From NCBI RefSeq assembly GCF_947179165.1, contig NC_077240.1, forward strand, positions 7,490,001-7,554,000: 64,000 nucleotides of DNA, written 5' to 3'. The translations under genes were made by a program, and so were the position numbers. This stretch comes from Solanum dulcamara (taxonomy: Eukaryota; Streptophyta; Magnoliopsida; Solanales; Solanaceae). Below, in pieces: positions 21,401 through 31,559 of the stretch. The notes under the pieces are model-generated. The model was not told the origin of the DNA, did not search any database, and saw nothing but the letters and a program-made list of their open reading frames with translations. Within the stretch, counting starts at the first letter, position 1. Every line of letters starts with the position of its first letter.

Positions 21401-24400
21401 AGCAAATAGCATGGGAATCAGCAAAGTTCGGAATCAAGACTTTTGGAGGATTGTACAAAATTAAACATCAGGAATCAGAACTTGTTAGACAACTAAACCT
21501 GTAAAAAGTGGTTCACAGCTCTTTTTACCACCAGAGGTTCATAAGGAGGTAACTGCACGAGAAAAATACAAGCAATAAGGATTTAGCAAAGTAACGTAAT
21601 AGGTTAAGAGGTTGAAACAACTTTAAAAGACAATTATTTAGTTTTGGAAGAAGAAGGCATGAATGGAATGGAAAAATTATAGAGGATTCACATACTGACA
21701 CAAAATGATTTTGAAACTGAGCCATAGTCGATTGATCAATTGAACAAGTAGTTTTACATGATTAGTAAAATAACTTTTATGAAAGCCAGTGGTATGTATA
21801 GAAGAAAGAATAAACAGGATTCAAATTACTTTCTTCTGGATACTGACTGTTAAACCAATGATTTAAACAAAAAAAGTGGATACTGTTGATAAAGCGAGAG
21901 AGAATAAATAGGATACAGACTATCTTTCTTCCGAATACTAGTATGAATCTAGTAAAGAACCAAAATTAAGTCTAAATTTGAAAAAAAAACAGACATGTGA
22001 GCTTTGCCAAACCAAAAAAGTCACATATCTCTCTGTTGTTTCACACAATTTTATAGTCCAGATATTCTCTATAAGTCACAAGCTTTAAACATGTTGAACC
22101 TCAGTTAATAACAACAACATACCCAGTGTAATCCAACAAGTGGGGTCTGGGGAGGGCGATGTGTATGCCGCCTTAGCCCTATCTTGTGAAGGTAGAGAGA
22201 ACCTCAGTTAGATACAAGGAAAATTTATATTTTATTCTAACTTTTAGATATACAAAAAGAGCACTGTTTATTCTGTTGACAAAGCATCCACTTGTTCTTT
22301 GGCCAGTGTTAAACAATGACATATCCAAGTACTGAACTGTCAGGCGACAGGAAATTGAAGTTAAATAATATGATATTATTAAAAATGTCAAACTTGATGG
22401 GCATAAAACCAGAATGTATTAACCACAGTTCAAAAAAGTGGATAAATCTATTAATGTCTGACATGTCTCTAACACTCAGGGTGACAATATATGATAGTTC
22501 AAGCTTCCTCATCCACAAATGTTGTCCTCCACAAAGAAGACATACTATATAAACGCTCATTGCAAAACAATTGGAACTCCATGCGAACTTTTCACTGCAT
22601 AGAAGGTCCCCACTCCCTTTTCCTAAAAAATTATTCTCATGTCATGGATAGTGCTTCAAGCCTCAATAAAAAGATTTGGCATGAGATCATGCAGTTGTAC
22701 AACTTCGAAGTTAGTTAGAGGCTTATATAGTTGCAAGGAATAGATGAAAATTGGTCACTCAATCATGAGTATAGAATAGAATGAGGGGAAAATAACTCAA
22801 CCTAACAGAAGCAGGGTGATAAAAAAATTTCTCTGTATTACTGAAAAGATTGAAGGTGCTCGTGCAGTGCAGATATTGTGGAACTTCCATTAGCATAAGA
22901 TGACCATTTTTAAAAAGGTACATACAAACAGATAAGTACCACATCACCAGGTTTCCTTTTGCTTATCCTTTCAGCATCTACATGGCAAACATTTGATAAA
23001 GCATGTACTCCAGCATCCTAAAGATAAACCAAAGCGAGCTGTTAGTGTGTTAATATTGAACATTTTCATAACTTCCAAAGAGCTAGAAAGAAGACATAGA
23101 TAACCAGCTTTCACAGGAAATAGACCCACAAAAAAGGAAAGAGACCAACTAGTAAAAAGATTTCGGTTGAAAGTGACAGTCATTTTTTCCAATTTGAAGT
23201 CGCACATTCCCACAGTGTATGCTATTCAGTAGTTATTTTTAAAAAATTGACAACTGGGAAATCCCCGAGGGTCAGGGGTCACTGTTCAAAACTTGATGGA
23301 TAATTGACCCGCGCCTCTGCCCTCTACTCGATGCATTATACCAAGTGGAGCAAAGATGATTGTTACCTCATTTATAGCAGACTAGCAGTTACCACATCCT
23401 TTTTTTTTTGTACTTCGAGAAGCAACAACATACCCAATGTAATCCCACAAGCGGGGTTTGGGTTTCCCCTTCTTCTCCAAAATTCATCTTTTAGACCTTT
23501 GGTTATTACTTTCTCTTATAGGTTTCCCCTTCTTTTCCTACATATTAATGTTTTCACCCTAATAATGAGAGGAACTGAATCCATTTGGGAAAGTTTGTGC
23601 CTCTTCCATATGAGCCCTTACAGAGAGCATTTTTTTGACACCTCGCATTGTCCAGTGAGTTCAATTGCAACTCTCCGGCAATGATAAAGTAGGGACGGGA
23701 AAAAGATACAAATTATGCAGTTAAACTGAAATAACTGAATATGGGCACATAGGAAAAAAGGTGGCAAACCAAAAGGAGAGGGAAGAGAATGTGTAAGAAC
23801 TGCTACAGTATACTAGTCCTCAAATTGAAAAGTTAAAGAAAATGTTGTTAGAAATATAGAGGAAGTGATACTTCCATATTAAGTAGATTCATTTCCTTAC
23901 TGTTATTATTTCTTCTTTTTTAAATTTGATGAGGATTTCCATATTAAGTAGATTTAATTTTTTTAAAATAGGGTGAATTTGAAGATTAATCATAAATAAA
24001 TCTGAGTTCCAGCGAATCTACATTACGTTTCTGAAGCAAGAAACAGGTTAGAATAATACATTTACACGTGATTCAGCATAGCTCACTCTAGTTGAAAAAA
24101 AAGCACTTACGGTTCGACTCGAGCAAAATACTGATACTGGTTGTCCAACAAACTTCTGGAAGGCTTCCTGCAAACCAAAAAAAGTAGAGGAAAATTTAAT
24201 TTCTCATTTCCATTTTCACACCAAACACTGACACAATTGACGCCTAAATGCCTTGTGTAGCAGGTATATGATCAATCATCAGAGATATTTTCCAAACATG
24301 TATTCTCAAAGTCAACATATAGTGTATTTATCCAATAACTGAAAGCCTTACTCATTGACATATATAAAATGATAAATTCACCTGAAGAACACCGACGACA

Positions 24401-24747
24401 GTTCTGCAATTAGGTTGTATCTGCGCACCGGCGAAGCGAGTTCCTATGTATTCGATTGCTATCAGGTACCGCTGTAGCCGAGGATTATGATTCATCGTTC
24501 TAGTAACTGACTCTTTCTGCTCTTCCTCTTCGCCGGCGTCGGCGATGTTGTCGTCGCTTACCTTGGGTAATTTCGACGGGCGTTTGGGTGATTCCGGCCG
24601 TTGATCGAGCGAGTGTTTACTAGTCTCCGAGATCAACGACTGTGATTGATCGTTTGTCATTGCAGAATTTTGGAGCTGTGTAGTTCCGAACGTTAGAAAT
24701 GCAACGAGGGTTTTAAGGGAATTTTGGTGGGAGCCCGAAAGACACAT
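18471..24747 (-). CDS. tRNA pseudouridine synthase, TruA family
   Basis: Ten exons on the minus strand join in frame: 24382-24747, 24111-24167, 22940-23017, 21499-21552, 20846-20928, 20344-20443, 20206-20268, 19426-19704, 18674-18734, 18471-18586. They give 418 residues from the first ATG, or 389 from the ATG at 24660, which starts MTNDQSQS. The catalytic core begins YLIAIEYIGTRFAGAQIQPN. The catalytic Asp is in SSRTDAGVHALSN, and the intron after exon 2 falls just before that Asp codon. Further TruA motifs are VNHFLQKNEGDIMV, FHARYKAQERTYFYRLLSG, GRHDFSSFRAA and RARSFLYHQVRLLVGVLK. The enzyme isomerises uridine to pseudouridine in tRNA. Exon 8 adds a linker of about 60 residues absent from bacterial TruA. 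If the upstream ATG is used, the extra 29 residues could be an organellar targeting peptide; this is undecided. Confidence 0.9.
22108..22198 (-). mobile_element. TS SINE / RTE-tail insertion with 12-bp TSD
   Basis: On the minus strand this is the (gtt)n-ended tail (ccccagaccccac..gttg) of the TS SINE / RTE family. The exact 12-bp repeat gaacctcagtta flanks it (22096-22107 and 22199-22210). It is a 91-bp truncated insertion in an intron of the pseudouridine synthase gene. Confidence 0.8.
23422..23462 (-). mobile_element. Short TS SINE / RTE-tail fragment
   Basis: gcaacaacatacccaatgta followed by atcccacaagcggggtttgg is the 3' end of the same tail family, on the minus strand, in an intron of the pseudouridine synthase gene. 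The flanks are too diverged to define a target duplication. Confidence 0.6.
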
Positions 24748-25440
24748 GGATCCGCCCCGACTTCTTTTTCTTTTTTAAAATTTTCGTAAAATAATTCCCG
24801 TTTGTCCATTAAAAGAATATTTAAATATATTTTGATGAAAAAAATCAAATTAAATTTTACAATTTAGTATGATATATCAACTTTTGAAGAAATGTTTGAA
24901 AATTTATGTCCAAACATAACTATGAGATTTAAACCCTTTACCTTAATTTTGGAAAACAAAAAAATATCAATTGAACCTCCCCACAGCCAACATATTGTAA
25001 TTATAATTGTGATTTAATTAAAAAAAATTGTAATTTTAAAAGATCATGAATGGACATAATATTTATTTAAATAGAAAGTTATAGAAGGCATGATTAGGGC
25101 ACAAAATTATTAGATAGTTGTGTTATTTGATTGTAGTTATTACACTAAATATATATTATTGTTGTGAGTGAACATAATCCATATTTTGAAAAATAAAAGA
25201 TCCTACCATACTTAATGAGAAGATTTTATGGTAGGGGTGAGGGTGCAAAGATGGGAGAACTAATCCAAACAAAATTAGCTAATCTATCGAAAAGGAAACT
25301 ATAATCAACCAAAATCAATTAATCAATTGATTTTCTTAGATTCTTTTGATTTACTACAAAATCTAAAGAAAAATACATTATGTAGTTATTTTTTAAAAGT
25401 TATATAGCTCTAACATTGGTTATTTATACTTATTAAAATA
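24748..25440. other. Intergenic, no gene recognised
   Basis: AT-rich sequence upstream of the pseudouridine synthase start. It contains that gene's promoter by position, but I see no clear TATA element that I would assign. Confidence 0.4.
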
Positions 25441-25984
25441 GAACATTTAATAACCACGGAGATTAGGTGGGTAATACAATTCATAGAATTAACTGGTACT
25501 TCTTTTTTATTTTATAAAAAACATGTACTATATATTTATGGTAATTTTCCGATAATTTTGACCAAAAAGGGTTTGTGAGCAAACAAGAATCTAAGAAAAT
25601 CAATTAGTTCAATACAAAATTAAAGTTTTACATGCTCTTTCCTTTTAAAATTTCTTTTTTTTAACATAGCTTTAATTGATTTACGTAAAAAAAATAATCC
25701 TTTTCTCTCTTTTATAAAAAGTTGAAAGAATTTATTTATTTATTTTCCTTTGTTCTTTGAAGCCATATTTGAAAAACAAACTCCAAAAGGTACTTTCTTC
25801 AATTACTTCTTCATCTTCCAATAATAGTTACTATGATTTGCCTTCATGATTATATTTTTTTTTTCTTCAAATTTGTGTTCCTAAACCGTGAAACATATTT
25901 CACTTTCTTATAATTGATAGAGGAACTCAAACTCCATGTCTATGTAGAGAAATTTATAGTATATAAACGTGAAATAACATCTTA
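25441..25984 (+). repeat. Direct duplication upstream of MADS gene, copy A
   Basis: About 540 bp align with 26393-26917 in the same orientation. Shared blocks include gaatctaagaaaatcaatta, aactccaaaaggtactttct and ttgataattgag-like ends reading aggaactcaaactccat. The copies differ by many substitutions and small indels, so the duplication is old. Confidence 0.85.
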
Positions 25985-26392
25985 AAGGCATATGACATGG
26001 AAAAAGTTATTTTGAGTTAAAAAAAAATGTCAGTCATTTGTTGTAATATAATATCTTGGCTGTAGTTCTCAAAAATATTACTAGTATATTAACTTTAAAT
26101 AGTTTATTTTAAAATTTAAAAATATCAGATAAAGTTTTATAATCATTTTACTAAAAACTTTTAAAAAATTGGAAAGACAAGTTAATGTCAAAACTATATA
26201 CAAGGAAATATTGAATATTTTTAAATATAAATTATGGTCTAAATCAAAGAGTCTCAATAAAATTTGTGGCCTGAGCTAAAATTCTAATAAAATGACTCAA
26301 GTATATACGTAGTTCAACAATAATAATATATCTGGTGTAATTTCATAGAGGATTTGATAAAGGTCAATACACCAAAAATATTATTCCAACAA

Positions 26393-26917
26393 GAAACATT
26401 TAACAACTACGGAGATGCATAAATCTGTTGACAATAGCTGGGTAATACAATTCCTAACATTAATTGGTATTTTTTTTCCTTTAAAAAAGTTGTACTATGT
26501 ATTTATGGTAATTTTTCAATAATTTTGACCAAAAAAGATTTATGAGCAAGCAAGAATCTAAGAAAATCAATTAGTGGAATACAAAATTAAATTTTTACAT
26601 GTTCTTTCCTTTTAAAATTACTTTTTTTAAAATATAGTTTTAATTGATTTACTTTTTAAAAAAAATCTTTTCTCCCTTTTATAAAACGTTGAAAGAAGTT
26701 ATTAATTTTCCATCTTTGAAGCCATATTTGAAAATCAAACTCCAAAAGGTACTTTCTCCAATTACTTCTTCCTCTTCCAATAATATTTACTATGATTTGC
26801 TTTCATGGTTATATTGTGTTTTTTTTTTCAAATTTGTGTTCCTAAACTGGTAGAGGAACTCAAACTCCATTTCTAATTAGAGAAATTTACAGTACATAAA
26901 CATGAAATAACATCTTA
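26393..26917 (+). repeat. Direct duplication upstream of MADS gene, copy B
   Basis: Second copy of the ~540-bp unit, about 410 bp after copy A and ending about 260 bp before the MADS start codon. The duplicated unit is therefore part of the MADS gene's upstream region. Copy B lacks a ~35-bp piece near its end that copy A has (gaaacatatttcactttctt region). Confidence 0.85.
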
Positions 26918-27175
26918 TAGTTTGTTTATGGATAATATTCTGTTTTTTGATTTTCAAACAATATTTTTTTTATCTTGAAATTTTTGTTTATCGTGCTAAA
27001 TCAAGTAGTAGTAATGCACCTCATACACTTCATATATTTGACTATACATATTATATTAATTTGAGGTTGTTATAGAAATTCACACGTATAAATTTTGAAT
27101 TTGACTCTAGAGTATTTGAAAATAATATAGTTATTATTTTTTAGTATTTTGTTTAATTTGTCGTAGATCAACGAG

Positions 27176-28174
27176 ATGGGGCGTGCAAAACTGAAGATGG
27201 AACTAATAACCAAAGAGAAATCAAGGAATGCAACATTCAAGAAAAGGAAAGAAGGTTTATTGAAAAAGTTATATGAATTCACTACTCTTTGCAATGTCAA
27301 TGGACTTATGATTATGTATGGGCCTAAACAAGCCAATGGATCTGACTCTAACCCTGAGATTTGGACAAATAGCAGTGGCAATAGTATAACAACTAAAAGC
27401 TTACAAGAACAAGAGATTCAGAATCTCATCGAAGAGTATAAAAAGGAGAATAGTTTGCAATCTGGTAGTACTAAAACCTTTGGATTGTCTGATTATTTCG
27501 TTGATCGAAACAAGAAAGTTGAGGAAGAGTTTATCAAGTTGAGAAAGATGAACATGGAAAAAAAATACCCATGTTGGCTAGAGTTTATGGATCAGTTATC
27601 TGAGTTTAAGTTGAGGGAATTTTTAACTTTGTTGGATGACAAAGTTGAAAACGTCAAGTCTAGAATTAATTTGCTTAAAGGGAATTTTTCTAGTGATTAT
27701 TTGATGGAAGGAGAAATGATTGATTTGGCAGGAGGACAAGCAACAAGATTAAGCCAGTTGACTCATTACAATGATAATAATGTAATGGTTCAAGGAGGAA
27801 TGGAATTTGGAGATTATAATCATCGTGAACAATTGCAAGCTCCAACTTATCCTTACTGTAATTCCATCGTTAATCATCAAGAAATGATGATGTTAATGAT
27901 GAATGAGAATGATTGGCAGTATAATAATAATGGTGCATCATCATCCTCTGGAGGCATTGGCGCCAATAATATGAGGTGTGCATTGATGAAGTATGAAACT
28001 ATGATGACTCATAACATGATGGGAGGTAATAATCAATTGACATACGCAGCTCCAACAATTCTGCAGCCAACTCCATGCATGATGATGTCAAATGCTATGC
28101 CCCAAATGCAACAGTCTTGGAGAGATAACGAGCCAGATGAGAAAGCAAAATTTTCTCCTTACATGAGAAAGTAG
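27176..28174 (+). CDS. Type I MADS-box transcription factor
   Basis: A single uninterrupted ORF of 332 residues. The MADS domain occupies residues 1-57: it starts MGRAKLKMELI, contains KEKSRNATFKKRKEGLLKKL, and continues YEFTTLCNVNGLMIMYGP. The lack of introns and the absence of a K-box point to type I; the sequence looks closest to the M-beta/AGL-type group, but I cannot place it firmly. Residues 80-170 are charged and probably helical. The C-terminus (about 225-332) is rich in Met, Asn and Gln (MMMLMMNENDW, NNNGASSSSGG). Type I MADS proteins usually act as dimers in gametophyte and endosperm development; any such role here is inferred. A degenerate copy of its 3' end lies at 33441-33562. 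Confidence 0.85.
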   Translation: MGRAKLKMELITKEKSRNATFKKRKEGLLKKLYEFTTLCNVNGLMIMYGPKQANGSDSNPEIWTNSSGNSITTKSLQEQEIQNLIEEYKKENSLQSGSTKTFGLSDYFVDRNKKVEEEFIKLRKMNMEKKYPCWLEFMDQLSEFKLREFLTLLDDKVENVKSRINLLKGNFSSDYLMEGEMIDLAGGQATRLSQLTHYNDNNVMVQGGMEFGDYNHREQLQAPTYPYCNSIVNHQEMMMLMMNENDWQYNNNGASSSSGGIGANNMRCALMKYETMMTHNMMGGNNQLTYAAPTILQPTPCMMMSNAMPQMQQSWRDNEPDEKAKFSPYMRK

Positions 28175-28923
28175 TCGTAGAAGATTGAATTTTTGTTTTT
28201 TGGTATGAATTTGATCTTCCTTCAACTTTAAAAGTCGAGAAAGGAACCATTTCTTCTAACTTTTTATTTGGTTATATAGGATGTTACAGTATTTGTTTTT
28301 AGTCTTTTGAAGTAGGAGTGATCCTAAAGAGAAATCTTATTGTATTTTGAGGATTCAAAATAGGCTTGCCTTTTGTTTTAATTGTTGCGTTTTTAATGGA
28401 AGTTTGCATGCTACACATTAAATGTTTTCTTCCAAAATTTTGATTTTTACTGGTGTGTTCTCATTCCTTGTCACTTGAAACAATGTCAGATTGAAACTGC
28501 CAAACCAAAGATGTATACTCCGAAAAAGTTTGGATGCAGGATTCCAGAGTCATAATAATATGGTGACAAAATGGAAATATAATAGTAGAAGTTAATATTA
28601 AGCTCCATCATCAAAATAAAGTAAAGCTAGACTGGGAGATGGGGGTCAAACTTTTTCTTTAACATTATCAATACTGCAATAGTCTAAAACAAAAAAAGTA
28701 AAGATCTTTTGAGAGTAAACAAACAGTGCAAAGTCAATAGAAAAGAAACAAAGGCAAAACTAACAAAGTGACTAGTAAGAAAATGCCATCCCAAAAGCCC
28801 AGACAGCAGCGGGAGGAGTGTATGCCTATAAAGCTAATTAAACACAAAAAGAAGAAACAAGGACGCATTTTGATGCTTCAGAACTACCTAGTCATAAAAT
28901 GCCTCTTGGAGGCAACCTATGAT
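28175..28923. other. 3' flank of MADS gene and start of duplication
   Basis: Holds the MADS 3' UTR and, from about 28470, sequence duplicated at 34289 onward (for example tgaaactgccaaaccaaaga). No gene is recognised. Confidence 0.5.
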
Positions 28924-31425
28924 TCAGACACTACTTTTGAATGGCCTTGAATTAATTAATAGGTTTTTGAAGAGAGAAACTAGAGATGCAGTTGGATCAG
29001 CCGAGTTGGCCTTCAGCTCCTCCTCAAGTACCTTGTCTCCTCCTTTGAATTGCTTCTGCACCATATCAACATTAAATTATAACATATTTTGATTCCACTA
29101 CAGATGTTGTCGAAACAATTCTTTCTACCAAGTGTGTTTTCAAACAGAAACAACTGAGACATGAAGTATCCAACTAAAGCTGCACCACAAAGTTGATTAT
29201 CTAAACACACAAGAAGATGGAGAAACTCACAAGACTCAACTGGCATTCTTGAAAACACATCGTTCCATTATGTGTAAGTATACTAAAAGAGTGAGTTTTA
29301 AGTTTGATAGCTCGAAATCTGTAATAGTTGCATCAGTTGGCAGTATAGATTTTAGTCAATAACTGACATATTCTTCTAGAAGACACTAATTGATTATTTT
29401 TCAAATTTTTCTTTGGTCAGAAACGTTTCACAACTTACAATGCACAGCAGTAATGATTACTACCTGTGCACTTGATATCACAAACAATAATACTTTCGGT
29501 TGGAAGCCTTTTATAACAAACTCAAACTAGTGGAATAGGAGAATTTGATTTGTGAGTACTTTTAGAAATATCATTTTCTCATTCTAACAGTTTGATAAAT
29601 TGTCTAATTTAAAGTGAAGAATAGCTACTATAACTTTTTTATGAAGTGTGTGGTACAAACATACACAAGTGTCCACAGCTTTTAAGGAAACATGAGGTAT
29701 CTTAGCTAAAATGCAGAGCTGCATCACTTTTTGAAGATTATATAAATGCACGAGGAGAAACTCACAAGAGAATCAGCTTTCTCGAATACATCAGCTTGAA
29801 TAGCTGGTTTTAAACTCCTTTAAGCCTTGAGAAATTTCTCACGCTTCTCATAGAAGTTGAAATCATCCAATATAGATGTCTTCTCTGAATAATTCTTAAG
29901 TATGTTAAGCATTTCCAAACCTTCCTTCAACCCAATCTGGAATGACAGCATCCTCATTAGATCTCTTAACTTATAATTAAGAATGAACACGGGAATTGAG
30001 AGGCGGGAACATATTTACAGAGAAAACAGTAACTTCAAACTAATATTCTGCCATTCCAATCAGAGGCATAGACTGAACTAAATATTAAAACACCTTGTAT
30101 AGGAATAGCCAAAAATGGTAAAGCAAAAACTGAACTATACCTCCTGAGTATCTCTGCTATAGGTTACAGGTCTATTATCATTGTTTTCGAGGATGATGTG
30201 CCTGAACTGTGTGTTAGGGACATCTTTAACTATGTGCCACTTCAGTGGGAAGAACCCACTCCACTTATCAAGCTGCCAAAAGTCCATGTTTCTGTTGAAG
30301 TCAACCTGCCCAACCATCTCAGCTACACCTAAAAACTGTCCACTTCCATTAACCTGAAAAATCAAGAGAAAAAACTCGAACTTTTATACTGAGCATCTAT
30401 GTAAGACACGTCCACGCCCACAAATGGAAAAATCAAGTTCAGGTGTAATAATTTCTCAGCAAAAGGAAAAAATACGAGACAGGATAACTTACAGAAAAGA
30501 AGAGGAACACTGGACAGCTTGAACCAGTACCAATTGCTTTAGCCTCAGCTTCAAGGAAGGCAGTGTCCAATTTCTTGTTTCCATTTGGAGTACTTGACCA
30601 CACATCATATTTGACACACTTGTGAATATCATCTTCACTGTATGACTTGATGATGTAAAACTTTGCATTATCGAACAGATCTTGTTCACTGGATTGAAAG
30701 GCTGAGCTTGATGGACAGACGTTGGCGGATTTGACATCGCAGTAGATGGTCGACTCTTTGGGTTAAAAAGTATGGTCGAGTTTTTGCTTGAGAAAGAACT
30801 ATTTGTTTTTGTGGAATTAAAACCATTTGACTTGACTGAACCATTTCGTCGAAAAGTTGATTTAACGTTCCCGGATTTGGGAGCAGCACCATTGGTGATA
30901 TAAGCACAGTACGCCGAACCCCATGAATAACATGGCTGAACCATATGAGACAGGTTGCTGAAGATATCTAGACGATAGATAAGGCTGCTTCCCATCGCCT
31001 CCCACATATCCAGCACTGTAAGGATTATAGCCAGGCATATAGTAGAGAAGGGAGCCATTATCTGATTGAACACCCTGGTAATCAACAGATTGTGTTTAAG
31101 TTATCAGACAACAAAGCAATTTAAGATAACACACCCCTTATTGAAGTAAAATCTACCGCATTAAAGTAAGCTTGCTCATCTAATTGATTATAAGTCCCAT
31201 TATATCCTGCAAAAAGCACATTCAATTTACACTATCATCCAACAGGTTTTTATAGTTAATTGCAAAGCAAGCACATACACATCTACAGATCAAACTTTGA
31301 TGAAGGAGTAAAGACCAGAAGATAAAATTAAAAAGTCAAGCAAAGCCCAAAACTCTATCAAACCAAACTTATACAGTCCCATGATTGCATTCTTTGTTCC
31401 AGTAATAGTTCCGTCTATTTCTGCC
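28470..31425. repeat. Segmental duplication, unit 1
   Basis: This interval aligns with 34289-38417 over nearly its whole length, exons and introns alike. Homology stops at ccgtctatttctgcca (near 31425), whose partner ccgtctacttctgcca ends near 38417. Unit 1 lacks a 596-bp LINE and about 536 bp that unit 2 has. Confidence 0.9.
28924..31206 (-). pseudogene. Truncated YTH-domain gene copy
   Basis: This is a partial copy of the YTH gene at 34774-40552. Exon equivalents on the minus strand are 31157-31206, 30674-31074, 30493-30673, 30141-30353, 29766-29936 and 28924-29055. The three 5'-most coding exons, including the start codon, are absent. Four further lesions are visible. An 8-bp deletion (catggaat missing near 30935) shifts the frame. 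About 536 bp covering an intron and most of the next exon are missing at 30673/30674. The donor at that point has changed from GT to AT. An in-frame TAA occurs at 29820-29822 in the penultimate exon. The YTH exon at 30141-30353 remains intact and identical in protein to the functional copy. It may still be transcribed, but cannot make a full reader protein. Confidence 0.88.
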
Positions 31426-31559
31426 AGAACGCATGGCACAGAACTTCACAGAAGTAATACACCAAATTCGTCAAAGTACTAATATAACACCAAGAAATCT
31501 ACCATCATTCTAGTGTTTTAATGTAAAAGTAGCAGAAGGTAACAGTATTTACTGTTCAG

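Noticed and set aside
30135..30365. Separate small YTH protein encoded by unit 1
   Set aside because: The ORF is one intact internal exon of a pseudogene; its ATG lies in intron sequence and the identical frame occurs in the functional copy.
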